Numbered from the stretch's first letter, positions 32,034 through 41,900 are shown. The stretch: 64,000 bases of DNA from Enterobacter sp. RIT418 (GCF_003057745.1 NZ_QBJD02000008.1:62001-126000), one strand, 5' to 3'. Program-made: numbers and translations. Notes: generated by a model from the sequence alone, not told the origin.

Positions 32034-32623
32034 GTTTTGCCGGGGGTGCTGCGCTTACCCGGCCTGCGGGTTTTGTTCCCTCTCCCTTTGGGCTGAGGGT
32101 TCCCCACAAATTCCAGTCTGGCACCGAATACCCCCTCTCCCTGGAGGGAGAGGGCCGGGGTGAGGGGGGAACATACGGCAGTGGTGGTTATTCCGTTCAC
32201 TTTATGAGCGTTGCTACTCTGAAATCACATTACTTGTGAACGTGTTAAGGAGGCTCATCGCCGCCTCCTTAACAATCCGGGCTCCCGGCAGAGAAAATCG
32301 CCGCTTCGCAGGTTGTTCGCCCCATCCCTGGGGCTCCCCCCTTCGGGGCCAGCACAAGTGCTGTCCAAAATTGCTCCCGGCAATTTTGTCTTCGGCTTAT
32401 TCCTTCCGGCTTATCGGGGACGGGCGGAGGCAACGTCCCTGTAAAGCCGCCCTCTCGGCGCATCCCTGCGCCTCGCCCCGGCCTGCAGGAAACGCCTCAG
32501 CGATTTTCAGCCGGACCGGGGGGCGCTGTAAGCTCTTTATTCTGTTAATAAAAACTTAATCGCTTCTGAATAAAATTTTTCTGGGGACTACTCAGCCCTC
32601 TGGGAGAGGGTTAGGGTAAGAGC
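32034..32623. other. Non-coding replacement of the pgpA locus
   Basis: About 590 bases between convergent thiL and yajO, where E. coli has pgpA, hold no credible gene. From left to right: a classic REP-like unit (GCCGGG...CCCGGC, 32039-32063); two CCCTCTCCC-type palindromes (about 32080-32101 and 32133-32154); a perfect 11-bp inverted repeat at 32244-32273; a GC-rich block full of small hairpins to about 32524; and an imperfect REP-like unit near 32595-32620. A 107-codon reading frame at 32236-32559 overlaps the hairpins and looks spurious. Confidence 0.7.
32244..32524. repeat. Structured palindromic element of about 280 bases
   Basis: GTTAAGGAGGC (32244-32254) and GCCTCCTTAAC (32263-32273) form a perfect 11-bp inverted repeat. 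The block that follows is bounded by imperfect inverted ends sharing GAAAATCGC (32293-32301) / GCGATTTTC (32500-32508), each flanked by CCGG-rich sequence. Inside are AGCAC-AA-GTGCT and CAAAATTGC (32366-32374) / GCAATTTTG (32380-32388). The architecture is that of a small non-autonomous mobile or structured-RNA element; identity unknown. Confidence 0.5.
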
Positions 32624-33598
32624 TTACCTAAATCCTGCCACCGGATGCTGCTGATACGGCGTCTCCAGCTCGGCAATCTGCTCCGGCGTCAGCGTTATAT
32701 CTACGGCGCTTAACAGCTCATCCAGCTGTTCCTCGCGTGAGGTGCCGATAATCGGTGCAGCAACGCCGCGTTTACTCAGCAGCCACGCCAGCGCCACCTG
32801 CGCGCGCGTCGCGCCGAGTTCGTCGGCAATGCCTGCTAAACGTTCGGCAATCAGCGCATCGCTGGCTTCCGTTCCTTCGTATAGGTTTTTCCCCACCTCA
32901 TCCGATACCAAGCGGGCGGTTGTTTCTCCCCACGGGCGCGTCAGGCGGCCTCGTGCCAGCGGGCTCCACGGGATCACCGCCACGCCTTCCTGGTAGCAGA
33001 GCGGCAGCATGTCGCGCTCCTCTTCACGATAGATCAGGTTGTAATGATCCTGCATGGTCACAAACCGCGCCCAGCCGTGCTGTTTTTGCAGGTCGAGCGC
33101 CTGCGCGAACTGCGAGGCGTGCATAGACGACGCGCCGATATAGCGCGCTTTGCCGGCCTTCACCACGTCGTTAAGCGCCTCCAGCGTCTCTTCTATCGGC
33201 GTGTTGTAATCCCAGCGGTGGATTTGCAGCAGGTCGACGTAGTCCATGTTCAGACGACGGAGGCTGTCGTCAATGGAGCGCAGGATCTGCCCGCGGGACA
33301 GGCCCTCGGCCAGGTCGCCCACCGGGAAGTACACCTTGGTGGCGACGACAATCTCATCGCGGCGAGCAAAGTCGCGAAGGGCGCGGCCGACGATCTCCTC
33401 GCTGCTGCCGTCGGAGTAGCTGTTGGCGGTATCAAAGAAGTTAATGCCGCCGTCGAGGGCGCGCTTGATGATCGGGCGGCTGCTCTCTTCCGGCAGCGTC
33501 CAGGCGTGATTGCCCCGGTCAGGCTCGCCGAAGGTCATACAGCCCAGGCAAAGTCGGGACACCTTGAGATCGGTTTTTCCTAATGTGTTGTATTGCAT
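32624..33598 (-). CDS. yajO: Aldo/keto reductase YajO
   Basis: The 324-residue protein is the orthologue of E. coli YajO, an NADPH-dependent aldo-keto reductase family member. YajO can, when overproduced, supply 1-deoxyxylulose 5-phosphate in cells lacking Dxs, a role that suits its position beside dxs. Active-site residues Asp56 and Tyr61 (FFDTANSYSDG), a lysine in VVATKV and a histidine in LLQIHRWD are visible. The start follows AGGAGC. Confidence 0.94.
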   Translation of the reverse strand: MQYNTLGKTDLKVSRLCLGCMTFGEPDRGNHAWTLPEESSRPIIKRALDGGINFFDTANSYSDGSSEEIVGRALRDFARRDEIVVATKVYFPVGDLAEGLSRGQILRSIDDSLRRLNMDYVDLLQIHRWDYNTPIEETLEALNDVVKAGKARYIGASSMHASQFAQALDLQKQHGWARFVTMQDHYNLIYREEERDMLPLCYQEGVAVIPWSPLARGRLTRPWGETTARLVSDEVGKNLYEGTEASDALIAERLAGIADELGATRAQVALAWLLSKRGVAAPIIGTSREEQLDELLSAVDITLTPEQIAELETPYQQHPVAGFR

Positions 33599-33660
33599 GG
33601 TTCGCTCCTGCTCTTAAACATTACGTTTAAGCATAGCAGGAGCGAAAAGAGGGGAAGGAA

Positions 33661-35523
33661 TCAGTCCAGCCAGGTGCGGATTTTGGCTTCGATACCGGCG
33701 GCGTCCAGGCCAATCGCCGCGCGGGCTTCGTCCTGGGTGCCCTGCGGAATAAAGTGATCCGGCAGGCCGAGGTTCAGCACCGGAACGGCCTTACGGTTCG
33801 CCATCAGCACTTCGTTTACGCCGCTGCCCGCGCCGCCCATAATGGCGTTCTCTTCCAGCGTGACCAGCACGTCGTGGCTTTCCGCCATGCTCAGAATCAG
33901 CGATTCGTCGAGCGGCTTCACGAAGCGCATATCAACCAGCGTTGCGTTTAGCGCTTCTGCCGCTTTTGCCGCTTCCGGCATCAGCGTGCCGAAGTTCAGG
34001 ATCGCCACTTTCTCACCGCGACGCTTCAACAGGCCTTTACCGATCGCCAGTTTTTCCAGCGGCTGCAGTTCAACGCCGACCGCATTGCCGCGCGGATAGC
34101 GCACCGCACTTGGGCCATCCTGATAGTGGTAGCCGGTGAACAGCATCTGGCGACATTCGTTTTCGTCAGACGGCGTCATGATGACTATATCCGGAATGCA
34201 GCGCAGGAACGACAGGTCGAACGCGCCCTGGTGCGTCTGGCCGTCCGCGCCGACGATGCCCGCGCGGTCGATTGCAAACAGCACCGGCAGCTTCTGGATC
34301 GCCACGTCGTGGATCACCTGATCGTAGGCGCGCTGCAGGAAGGTGGAGTAAATCGCGACAATTGGCTTATAGCCGCCAATCGCCAGGCCCGCGGCGAACG
34401 TCACCGCGTGCTGCTCGGCAATCGCCACGTCAAAGTACTGGTCAGGGTATTTTTTGGAAAACTCGACCATGCCGGACCCTTCACGCATCGCGGGGGTGAC
34501 GGCCATCAGCTTGTTGTCCTTCGCGGCGGTTTCGCACAGCCAGTCGCCGAAGATCTTCGAATAGCTCGGCATGCCGCCGCTGCTTTTAGGCAGGCAGCCG
34601 CTGGTCGGGTCGAATTTTGGCACCGCGTGGAAGGTGATCGGATCTTTTTCCGCCGGTTCGTAACCGCGCCCTTTTTTGGTCATGATGTGCAGGAACTGCG
34701 GGCCTTTCAGGTCGCGCATGTTCTTGAGCGTGGAGACCAGCCCCAGCACGTCGTGGCCGTCGACCGGGCCAATGTAGTTAAAGCCTAATTCTTCAAACAG
34801 CGTGCCCGGCACCACCATGCCTTTGATATGTTCTTCGGTGCGCTTGAGCAGCTCTTTGATCGGCGGGACGCCGGAGAAGACTTTTTTACCGCCTTCGCGC
34901 AGGCTGGAGTAAAGCTTGCCGGAGAGAAGCTGCGCCAGATGGTTATTCAGCGCGCCGACGTTTTCAGAGATCGACATCTCGTTATCGTTGAGGACAACCA
35001 GCATGTCCGGCTTGATATCGCCCGCGTGATTCATCGCTTCGAAGGCCATACCGGCGGTGATCGCGCCGTCGCCAATCACGCAGACGGTGCGGCGCTGCTT
35101 GTTCTCTTTTTCCGCGGCGACGGCAATACCGATCCCGGCTGAAATGGAGGTGGAAGAGTGGCCGACGCTTAAGACGTCATACTCGCTCTCACCGCGCCAC
35201 GGGAACGGGTGCAGGCCGCCTTTCTGGCGAATGGTGCCAATTTTATCGCGACGACCGGTCAGAATTTTGTGCGGATAGGCCTGATGACCCACGTCCCAGA
35301 TCAGCTGATCGAACGGCGTGTTGTAGACGTAGTGCAGCGCCACGGTCAGCTCAACCGTGCCAAGCCCGGAGGCGAAATGGCCGCTGGAGCGGCTGACGCT
35401 GTCGAGCAGGTAACGACGCAGTTCGTCGCACAGCTTCGGCAGGCTCTCTTTCGGCAACAGACGTAGCTCCTGGGTGGAATCCACTAACGCCAGCGTCGGG
35501 TATTTGGCAATATCAAAACTCAT
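33661..35523 (-). CDS. dxs: 1-deoxy-D-xylulose-5-phosphate synthase Dxs
   Basis: Dxs joins pyruvate and glyceraldehyde 3-phosphate to give 1-deoxyxylulose 5-phosphate, the entry step of the MEP isoprenoid pathway and also a precursor for thiamine and pyridoxal. The 620-residue thiamine diphosphate enzyme shows the cofactor motif [18 protein letters not shown], the catalytic Glu in [13 protein letters not shown] near 370, and the transketolase C-terminal domain. The ATG at 35523 is the family start. It lies in the order xseB-ispA-dxs, 24 bases after ispA, as in E. coli. Confidence 0.98.
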   Translation of the reverse strand: MSFDIAKYPTLALVDSTQELRLLPKESLPKLCDELRRYLLDSVSRSSGHFASGLGTVELTVALHYVYNTPFDQLIWDVGHQAYPHKILTGRRDKIGTIRQKGGLHPFPWRGESEYDVLSVGHSSTSISAGIGIAVAAEKENKQRRTVCVIGDGAITAGMAFEAMNHAGDIKPDMLVVLNDNEMSISENVGALNNHLAQLLSGKLYSSLREGGKKVFSGVPPIKELLKRTEEHIKGMVVPGTLFEELGFNYIGPVDGHDVLGLVSTLKNMRDLKGPQFLHIMTKKGRGYEPAEKDPITFHAVPKFDPTSGCLPKSSGGMPSYSKIFGDWLCETAAKDNKLMAVTPAMREGSGMVEFSKKYPDQYFDVAIAEQHAVTFAAGLAIGGYKPIVAIYSTFLQRAYDQVIHDVAIQKLPVLFAIDRAGIVGADGQTHQGAFDLSFLRCIPDIVIMTPSDENECRQMLFTGYHYQDGPSAVRYPRGNAVGVELQPLEKLAIGKGLLKRRGEKVAILNFGTLMPEAAKAAEALNATLVDMRFVKPLDESLILSMAESHDVLVTLEENAIMGGAGSGVNEVLMANRKAVPVLNLGLPDHFIPQGTQDEARAAIGLDAAGIEAKIRTWLD

Positions 35524-35547
35524 CAAAGGCTCATCGTGACAGGTTGT

Positions 35548-36447
35548 TTATTTATTACGCTGGATTATGTAGTCCGCTAGCGCTTCCAGTGCCGAGGTAT
35601 CCAGCGATTGCGCGGCCAGCGCATTCAGCGACTGGCGGGCATCCTCTATCAGGTCCCGGGCTTTACGTTGGGCTTGCTCAAGGCCCAGCAGGGCGGGGTA
35701 GGTACTTTTGCCAAGCTGCTGGTCCGCACCCTGACGTTTACCCAATGTTGCAGTATCGCCCACCACATCCAGAATGTCATCCTGAACCTGGAATGCCAGG
35801 CCGATACTTTCCGCGTATCTGTCGAGAATCGGCAGGGCGTTACGCCCCCGTTCACCCGCGCTCAGCGCGCCCAGGCGAACGGCTGCGCGGATGAGCGCCC
35901 CCGTCTTGTGGCGGTGAATGCGCTCGAGCTGTTCAAGATTCACCTGACAGCCTTCCGCCTCGAGGTCGAGCGCCTGGCCGCCGCACATGCCGGCGACGCC
36001 GCTGGCCATTGCCAGTTCGGACACCATCGCCAGGCGATCGCGATCGTTCACTTCAGCCATCGGGGCATCGCTCAGGATTGAGAACGCCAGCGTTTGCAGA
36101 GCATCGCCCGCCAGAATGGCATTCGCTTCGCCAAACTTAATATGGCATGTGGGCTGGCCGCGGCGCAGATCGTCGTCGTCCATGGCGGGTAAATCATCGT
36201 GGATCAGCGAATAGGCATGGATGCACTCAACGGCGGCAGCCGGGGCGTCCAGCGTGGTGTCGCTGATGCCAAACATATTGCCTGTCGCATAGACCAGGAA
36301 CGGACGCAGGCGCTTTCCACCCAAGAGTGCGCCATAGTGCATGGCTTCCACCAGTGGAGTGTTCTGAAAAGGCTGTGGCGCGATAAAACGGCGCAGCGCG
36401 TCGTTGGCGCGAACCACGCGCGCCTGAAGCTCGTTGGCGAAATCCAT
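35548..36447 (-). CDS. ispA: Farnesyl diphosphate synthase IspA
   Basis: IspA condenses dimethylallyl and isopentenyl diphosphates to geranyl and then farnesyl diphosphate. The 299-residue protein has both aspartate-rich motifs: the first in SLIHDDLPAMDDDDLRRG and the second in FQVQDDILDVVGD. The ATG at 36447 is the conserved start and follows the xseB stop by one base, indicating coupled translation. Together with dxs downstream it puts an early and a late step of isoprenoid synthesis on one transcript. Confidence 0.97.
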   Translation of the reverse strand: MDFANELQARVVRANDALRRFIAPQPFQNTPLVEAMHYGALLGGKRLRPFLVYATGNMFGISDTTLDAPAAAVECIHAYSLIHDDLPAMDDDDLRRGQPTCHIKFGEANAILAGDALQTLAFSILSDAPMAEVNDRDRLAMVSELAMASGVAGMCGGQALDLEAEGCQVNLEQLERIHRHKTGALIRAAVRLGALSAGERGRNALPILDRYAESIGLAFQVQDDILDVVGDTATLGKRQGADQQLGKSTYPALLGLEQAQRKARDLIEDARQSLNALAAQSLDTSALEALADYIIQRNK

Positions 36448-36448
36448 T

Positions 36449-36691
36449 TTACTCGGCGTCCGGTGTGAAAGGCGTTGTTTTTGCATCTTCGCTGTCGGAC
36501 AGCAGGATCTGCACGCGCTGCTCGGCCTGCTGCAGTTTGACCTGGCCCTGGCGCGCCAGCTGTACGCCACGCTCGAATTCGTTGAGCGCCTCTTCCAGCG
36601 GGAGATCGCCGCTTTCAAGACGGGTGACAATCTGCTCAAGTTCATTCAGCGCAGTTTCGAAGCTGGCCGGTGCGTCATTTTTCTTTGGCAT
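36449..36691 (-). CDS. xseB: Exodeoxyribonuclease VII small subunit XseB
   Basis: XseB is the small subunit of exonuclease VII, which degrades single-stranded DNA from both ends. The 80-residue helical protein ([30 protein letters not shown]) has the same length as in E. coli. The start at 36691 matches [12 protein letters not shown]; a longer in-frame start at 36727 would run into the thiI-facing promoter region. The large subunit gene xseA is elsewhere, as is normal. Confidence 0.96.
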   Translation of the reverse strand: MPKKNDAPASFETALNELEQIVTRLESGDLPLEEALNEFERGVQLARQGQVKLQQAEQRVQILLSDSEDAKTTPFTPDAE

Positions 36692-36770
36692 AGTGAATGT
36701 GACTCTTTCTATTTTTTGCCCCGTCATGGTAACGGACTCAGGCGGAGAAGCAAATAACGCGCAATGGTGA

Positions 36771-36846
36771 TATACTCGCGCGCCTGGATGCAGCCACGGG
36801 TGTGGGCTGCTGTACTCTTTCCATTACAAGCCTTTTCGGGCTTGCC
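36771..36846 (+). promoter_or_regulatory. thiI leader with -10 element and two hairpins
   Basis: A TATACT at 36771-36776 is a plausible -10. It is followed by two small stems, GCAGCC (36790-36795)/GGCTGC (36805-36810) and CAAGCC (36827-36832)/GGCTTG (36839-36844), the second ending about 20 bases before the thiI start. No thiamine riboswitch core was recognised. Confidence 0.4.
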
Positions 36847-36863
36847 TAAGAAACATTGCCGCC

Positions 36864-38312
36864 ATGAAGTTTATCATTAAATTGTTCCCTGAAATCACCA
36901 TCAAAAGCCAATCTGTGCGTTTGCGCTTTATTAAGATCCTGACCGGGAACATTCGTAACGTATTAAAACACTACGACGAAACCCTTGCCGTGGTGCGCCA
37001 CTGGGACCACGTTGAAGTGCGTGCCAAAGACGAAAATAAACGTCTTGATATTCGCGACGCCCTGACCCGCATTCCGGGCATCCACCATATCCTGGAAGTG
37101 GAAGACGTCCCGTTCAGCGATATGCATGACATCTTCGAAAAAGCGCTGGTCCAGTACCGCGACCAGATCGAAGGAAAAACCTTCTGCGTGCGCGTGAAGC
37201 GCCGCGGCAAGCATGAGTTTAGCTCCATTGAAGTGGAGCGCTACGTTGGCGGCGGCTTGAACCAGCACGTTGAATCCGCGCGCGTGCGCCTGACCAACCC
37301 GGACGTCACCGTTAACCTGGAGATCGAGAACGATCGCCTGCTGCTTGTGAAGGGCCGCTACGAAGGGATTGGCGGCTTCCCGATCGGCACACAGGAAGAC
37401 GTGCTGTCGCTGATCTCCGGCGGCTTCGACTCCGGCGTGTCCAGTTATATGCTGATGCGTCGCGGCTGCCGCGTACACTACTGCTTCTTTAACCTGGGCG
37501 GCGCGGCGCACGAAATCGGCGTTCGTCAGGTAGCGCATTATCTGTGGAACCGCTTCGGCAGCTCCCACCGCGTGCGTTTTGTGGCGATCAACTTTGAGCC
37601 CGTGGTGGGCGAAATCCTTGAGAAGGTCGACGACGGCCAGATGGGCGTCATCCTGAAGCGCATGATGGTGCGTGCGGCCTCCAAAGTGGCCGAGCGCTAC
37701 GGCGTGCAGGCGCTGGTCACCGGTGAAGCGCTGGGCCAGGTCTCCAGCCAGACGCTGACCAACCTGCGCCTTATCGACAACGTGTCCGATACGCTGATCC
37801 TGCGTCCGCTGATTTCTCACGATAAAGAGCACATCATCGATCTGGCGCGCGAAATTGGCACCGAAGATTTTGCTCGCACCATGCCGGAATACTGCGGCGT
37901 GATCTCAAAAAGCCCGACCGTCAAAGCGGTGAAAGCTAAGATCGAGGCGGAAGAAGAGAACTTCGATTTCAGCATTCTGGATAAAGTGGTGGAAGAAGCG
38001 TCCAACATTGATATCCGCGAGATTGCCCAGCAGACCGAGCAGGAAGTGGTTGAAGTGGAGACCGTGAGCGGTTTCGGCGCGAACGATGCGATTCTGGATA
38101 TTCGCTCTATTGACGAGCAGGACGACAAGCCGCTGCAGGTTGAAGGCGTCGACGTGGTTTCCCTGCCGTTCTACAAGCTGAGCACGAAGTTTGGCGACCT
38201 CGACCAGAGCAAAACGTATCTGCTGTGGTGCGAGCGCGGGGTGATGAGCCGCCTGCAGGCGCTCTACCTGCGCGAGCAGGGCTTTGCGAATGTGAAGGTG
38301 TATCGCCCGTAG
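36864..38312 (+). CDS. thiI: tRNA 4-thiouridine synthase / thiazole sulfurtransferase ThiI
   Basis: ThiI makes 4-thiouridine at position 8 of tRNA and passes sulfur to ThiS for the thiazole ring of thiamine. The 482-residue protein has the N-terminal ferredoxin-like and THUMP domains, the PP-loop [11 protein letters not shown] near residue 190, Cys344 in PEYCGVISK and a C-terminal rhodanese domain with Cys456 in YLLWCERG. Both cysteines needed for tRNA thiolation are present. It diverges from xseB. Confidence 0.97.
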   Translation: MKFIIKLFPEITIKSQSVRLRFIKILTGNIRNVLKHYDETLAVVRHWDHVEVRAKDENKRLDIRDALTRIPGIHHILEVEDVPFSDMHDIFEKALVQYRDQIEGKTFCVRVKRRGKHEFSSIEVERYVGGGLNQHVESARVRLTNPDVTVNLEIENDRLLLVKGRYEGIGGFPIGTQEDVLSLISGGFDSGVSSYMLMRRGCRVHYCFFNLGGAAHEIGVRQVAHYLWNRFGSSHRVRFVAINFEPVVGEILEKVDDGQMGVILKRMMVRAASKVAERYGVQALVTGEALGQVSSQTLTNLRLIDNVSDTLILRPLISHDKEHIIDLAREIGTEDFARTMPEYCGVISKSPTVKAVKAKIEAEEENFDFSILDKVVEEASNIDIREIAQQTEQEVVEVETVSGFGANDAILDIRSIDEQDDKPLQVEGVDVVSLPFYKLSTKFGDLDQSKTYLLWCERGVMSRLQALYLREQGFANVKVYRP

Positions 38313-38332
38313 TTCATTGTAGGGGAGTGCGG

Positions 38333-38373
38333 CCTGATGCCCTCACCCCGGCCCTCTCCCACGGGGAGAGGGC
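38333..38373. repeat. REP-like palindrome after thiI, inverted orientation
   Basis: CCCTCTCCC at 38352-38360 and GGGAGAGGG at 38364-38372 flank an ACG loop, with the tail TGATGCCCTCACCCCGG on the left. This is the reverse complement of the unit found after mak. Confidence 0.75.
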
Positions 38374-38393
38374 GAAAAGATGAGCTCGTGTAG

Positions 38394-38426
38394 GCCGGGT
38401 AAGCGTAGCTGCCACCCGGCTTTTTA
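38394..38426. terminator. Terminator / REP unit between thiI and yajL
   Basis: GCCGGGT at 38394-38400 pairs with ACCCGGC at 38414-38420, followed by TTTTT. The sequence also matches the classic REP pattern and is related to 32039-32063. It terminates thiI; the facing yajL gene ends immediately after it. Confidence 0.75.
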
Positions 38427-39017
38427 TTATTCGTAGTAGTTATAAATCCCCGCGGCCATCACCAGCGATGACGCCACTTCATACGCTTTTTCGCGCCCGA
38501 CCACCAGATCGATAATCTTCAGGCCAAAATCAATCGCCGTGCCCGGTCCCTGACTGGTCAGCAGGTTAACGCGCGGGTCCCATACAACGCGCTTGTCCAC
38601 CCACTGATCTTCCGGAATGGTCTCCTTCAGCGCCGGGAAGCCGGTCATATTGCCGATCGGGAAGATGTCGTGCGGCACCAGTACCGTACCCGCCGCCGCG
38701 CAGATAGTTGCCACGATGCGACCGGAAAGATGGAACTGGCGGACGGTTTCGACCAGCAGCGGGCTGTCACGGAAACATTCGGCGCCTTTCAGGCCGCCGG
38801 GCAGCACGATGATGTCGTAATCGCCATCTGCCACTTCAACCAGCGGCGCATCCGCGAGGATCTTCACGCCGCGTGAGCAGGTAATCGCCAGGCTACCGTC
38901 GCTGGCGACGCTGGCCGTTGTGACGTCAATACCGCCACGCACCATTAAATCAATGGTGGTGACCGCTTCCATCTCTTCACTCCCAGGGGCGAGACAGACC
39001 AGTGCCGACGCGCTCAT
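38427..39017 (-). CDS. yajL: Protein/nucleotide deglycase-like chaperone YajL
   Basis: YajL is a DJ-1/PfpI family protein with reported chaperone and deglycase activity protecting proteins from oxidative and carbonyl damage. The 196-residue product has the redox-active Cys106 in ATICAAAGT and the glutamate in APGSEEMEA. The ATG at 39017 is the family start. It overlaps the end of panE by 41 bases, so the two are probably co-expressed. Confidence 0.95.
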   Translation of the reverse strand: MSASALVCLAPGSEEMEAVTTIDLMVRGGIDVTTASVASDGSLAITCSRGVKILADAPLVEVADGDYDIIVLPGGLKGAECFRDSPLLVETVRQFHLSGRIVATICAAAGTVLVPHDIFPIGNMTGFPALKETIPEDQWVDKRVVWDPRVNLLTSQGPGTAIDFGLKIIDLVVGREKAYEVASSLVMAAGIYNYYE

Positions 39018-39891
39018 ATTCACTCTCCTTCCGTTTAACTCTGTCATACAGGCGGGCGTTTTCCGGCACGCTGATACCGTGCGCGCGGGCGCGCTTTAGC
39101 AAATAGCCGGTGATGTAGTCGATTTCCGTGTGGCGCAATCCCCGAACGTCCTGCAGCATTGAGGAGATATTTTCTGCCGTACTATCAATCACCTGCTCGA
39201 CATAATAGCGTAAATCGTCTGCCGAGGTGTGTAAGCCCTCACGTTCGACCACGGCGGCGACCTCGGCGCACAGCGCTGCTATCTCCTGCGGGTGGTTTTT
39301 CAGCGCGCCGTTGGGGCAGTCCCACAGGGCCGTCAGCGGATTGATAACGCAGTTCACCGCCAGCTTTCGCCACAGCTGGGGAAGAATGTTGTTGTGCCAG
39401 GCGACGTCCGGCAGGACTTTTTGCAGAACGTCCGCCAGATAGCTGTAGTCACCCTCGCGCTCGCGGGCCGGGCCGACGTGCGTCACGCCGCTGGCGACGT
39501 GAACGATAATATTACCGTCACGCCGCGCCGCGTGGGTGGTTGTCGCCATCAGCAGCGGCTGGCGGATGTTTTTTAACTCATCAAGGGTGCCCATGCCGTT
39601 ATGCAGCAGCAAAATGGGCGACGTCGGGGGGAGCTGTCCAGCAAGGGCTTTCACCGCGTCTGAAACCTGCCAGGCTTTCAGCGTGACCAGCAGCAGGTCG
39701 CTTTGCGCCAGGAAGTCGGGATCGTTCGCGGTCAATGACTCGTTAAAGATGCTTCCGTCTTCAGCGATCAGGTTCACGCTGCAATAGGGCTGCGGCACGC
39801 GTAGCCAGCCCTGAACGTCGTGTCCGTGCGTGCGGAGCGCGGCCAGCCACAGCTGGCCCAGGGCGCCGCATCCGAGCACTGTAATTTTCAT
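38977..39891 (-). CDS. panE: 2-dehydropantoate 2-reductase PanE
   Basis: PanE reduces ketopantoate to pantoate with NADPH in the pantothenate pathway. The 304-residue protein begins with the Rossmann motif GCGALGQLW at 7-15, and has the catalytic lysine in [15 protein letters not shown] and the C-terminal substrate-binding domain. The last 41 bases encode residues of PanE in one frame and the first residues of YajL in another. It diverges from yajQ. Confidence 0.96.
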   Translation of the reverse strand: MKITVLGCGALGQLWLAALRTHGHDVQGWLRVPQPYCSVNLIAEDGSIFNESLTANDPDFLAQSDLLLVTLKAWQVSDAVKALAGQLPPTSPILLLHNGMGTLDELKNIRQPLLMATTTHAARRDGNIIVHVASGVTHVGPAREREGDYSYLADVLQKVLPDVAWHNNILPQLWRKLAVNCVINPLTALWDCPNGALKNHPQEIAALCAEVAAVVEREGLHTSADDLRYYVEQVIDSTAENISSMLQDVRGLRHTEIDYITGYLLKRARAHGISVPENARLYDRVKRKESEYERVGTGLSRPWE

Positions 39892-40015
39892 GGTTCCTCC
39901 TCACCCGCAACTGCGCCAGGTGTTACGGCCTAAGTATAGCGCCGTCAGCTAAGCTTCTCGTTATGCCTCGTTGCGGGTATTATGCAACGCAACAAAAGTG
40001 AAGGGAGAAGAAAAG

Positions 40016-40507
40016 ATGCCATCTTTCGATATTGTTTCCGAAGTTGATATCCAGGAAGTACGCAACGGCGTGGATAACGCCAGCCGTGAGGTTGAGTCAC
40101 GTTTTGATTTTCGCGGCGTTGAGGCGACGTTTGAGCTGAACGACGCGAATAAGACCATCAAGGTGCTGAGCGAGTCTGATTTCCAGGTCAATCAGCTGCT
40201 GGACATTCTGCGCGCCAAGCTGCTCAAGCGCGGCATTGAAGGGACGTCCCTGGACGTGCCTGAAGAGTTTGTGCACAGCGGCAAAACCTGGTTCGTTGAA
40301 GCGAAGCTTAAGCAGGGCATTGAGAGCGCGGTGCAGAAGAAAATCGTTAAGCTCATCAAGGACAGCAAGCTGAAGGTGCAGGCGCAGATCCAGGGCGAAG
40401 AGATTCGTGTGACCGGTAAATCTCGCGATGACCTGCAGTCCGTGATGGCGCTGGTGCGCGGTGGCGATTTGGGACAGCCGTTCCAGTTTAAAAACTTCCG
40501 CGATTAA
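40016..40507 (+). CDS. yajQ: Nucleotide-binding protein YajQ
   Basis: The 163-residue protein matches E. coli YajQ, a two-domain protein that binds nucleotides; homologues bind cyclic di-GMP and act as regulators in Xanthomonas and Pseudomonas. Its enteric role is unclear. Start [11 protein letters not shown] at 40016 is preceded by AAGGGAG. Conserved repeats of the fold ([21 protein letters not shown]) are intact. Confidence 0.95.
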   Translation: MPSFDIVSEVDIQEVRNGVDNASREVESRFDFRGVEATFELNDANKTIKVLSESDFQVNQLLDILRAKLLKRGIEGTSLDVPEEFVHSGKTWFVEAKLKQGIESAVQKKIVKLIKDSKLKVQAQIQGEEIRVTGKSRDDLQSVMALVRGGDLGQPFQFKNFRD

Positions 40508-40511
40508 AACG

Positions 40512-40539
40512 AAAATGCCCGGTTTACCGGGCATTTTTT
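40512..40539. terminator. Bidirectional terminator between yajQ and yajR
   Basis: AAAATGCCCGG at 40512-40522 and CCGGGCATTTT at 40527-40537 form a perfect 11-bp stem with a TTTA loop and T/A-rich flanks on both sides. Confidence 0.93.
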
Positions 40540-41900
40540 CAGGCTTTTAGCGCCTGCTCGACCTCAAAGCGGTTCGTCACCTTGCTGTCGATTTTGACGT
40601 AAACGCTTCTTTCCTCCGGCACGACCAGCACCTCGCTCACGCCGTCTTTCTCTTCCAGACGCTGCTTAAGGTTGTCCCCAATTTCGACGTCCTCGGGAAT
40701 TTCCACGCGCAGGCTGCTGACATACTGCGGCTCTTTCATTGTGCTGGAGACCAGCAGCCAAACCATCGCCAGCAGAGCGCCCGCCAGGAAGACGGTTTGC
40801 GAATCAAATAGCCCGTCTACCCAGCCGCCGAGCGAGCCACCGATGGCCACGCCGAGAAACTGGCTGGTGGAGTAAATGCCCATCGCGGTGCCTTTATAGC
40901 CTGCCGGAGACTCTTTGCTAATTAGCGACGGCAGCAGGGCTTCCATGAGGTTAAACGCCAGGAAGAAAATCTGGACGCCGATAACCAGCTCCCAGAAGTG
41001 CGGGCCGGAACCCCACAGCACGATTTCCGCTATCACCAGCAGCGCCACGCAGCCCACGAAGACGCGCTTCATCCTGCGCTTCACTTCGGCATAGATGATA
41101 AACGGCACCACGGAGACGAACGAAATCAGCATCGTCACCAGGTAAATTTTCCAGTGTTCGGCGGCCGGGAAACCTGCGGCGGCAAGCTGGCCGGGCAGGG
41201 CGACGAAGGTGGACATCAGCAGGATGTGCAGACACATAATGCCGAAGTTGAGTTTTAGCAGCCGCGGCTCAACGATGACTTTGCTAAAGCAGCCTTTCAC
41301 CATGCCGGATTCACGGTTAAGAACGTGGTTTTTGCTGTCCGGCACCACCCACAGCGTCAGGGCGATGCCGGCGGTTGCCAGCGCGGCAATCATCCAGAAC
41401 AGGGCGTGCAGGCCCAGCTTATGCGTAATGATGGGGCCGAGCACCATCGCAATCGCAAAGGTCACGCCGAAGCTGACGCCGATAAAGGCCATCGCCTTGG
41501 TGCGGTTCTGCTCGCGGGTTAAGTCTGACAGCAGCGCCATGACGGCGGCGGCAATGGCGCCGGAGCCCTGAAGCGCGCGGCCAAGAATGATCCCCCAGAT
41601 GGAGTGGGAGAGGGCGGCGATGACGCTGCCGAGCACAAAGATAAGCAGCCCGCCGACGATCAGGGGCTTGCGGCCCACGCGGTCCGAAAGCAGGCCGAAG
41701 GGGATCTGGAAAACGGCCTGCGCCAGGCCGTAGATGCCAATCGCCAGGCCAATCAACGCCTCGCTGGCCCCCTGAAGCGCCATGCCGTAAGTGGTCAGAA
41801 CGGGCAGGACCATAAACATGCCAAGCATCCGCAGCGAGAAAACAGTCCCTAAGCCCCAGGTCGCGCGTAGCTCGCCCGGCGTCATTTTATAATCGTTCAT
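40539..41900 (-). CDS. yajR: MFS transporter YajR
   Basis: The 453-residue protein is the orthologue of E. coli YajR, a twelve-helix major facilitator transporter with an extra C-terminal cytoplasmic YAM domain (about residues 388-453, ferredoxin-like, ending VTNRFEVEQALKA). The MFS motif A is visible in GLLSDRVGRKPLIVGG. Its substrate is not known; proton-driven drug export is a guess based on family. The start is taken as MNDYKM at 41900. Confidence 0.94.
   Translation of the reverse strand: MNDYKMTPGELRATWGLGTVFSLRMLGMFMVLPVLTTYGMALQGASEALIGLAIGIYGLAQAVFQIPFGLLSDRVGRKPLIVGGLLIFVLGSVIAALSHSIWGIILGRALQGSGAIAAAVMALLSDLTREQNRTKAMAFIGVSFGVTFAIAMVLGPIITHKLGLHALFWMIAALATAGIALTLWVVPDSKNHVLNRESGMVKGCFSKVIVEPRLLKLNFGIMCLHILLMSTFVALPGQLAAAGFPAAEHWKIYLVTMLISFVSVVPFIIYAEVKRRMKRVFVGCVALLVIAEIVLWGSGPHFWELVIGVQIFFLAFNLMEALLPSLISKESPAGYKGTAMGIYSTSQFLGVAIGGSLGGWVDGLFDSQTVFLAGALLAMVWLLVSSTMKEPQYVSSLRVEIPEDVEIGDNLKQRLEEKDGVSEVLVVPEERSVYVKIDSKVTNRFEVEQALKA

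Noticed and set aside
32236..32559. 107-codon frame in the pgpA gap
   Set aside because: It runs through multiple perfect hairpins, has unusual composition rich in Arg, Pro, Ser and Cys and no ribosome site of its own other than the palindrome AAGGAGG, which pairs with itself. Treated as non-coding repeat DNA, though conservation could be tested.
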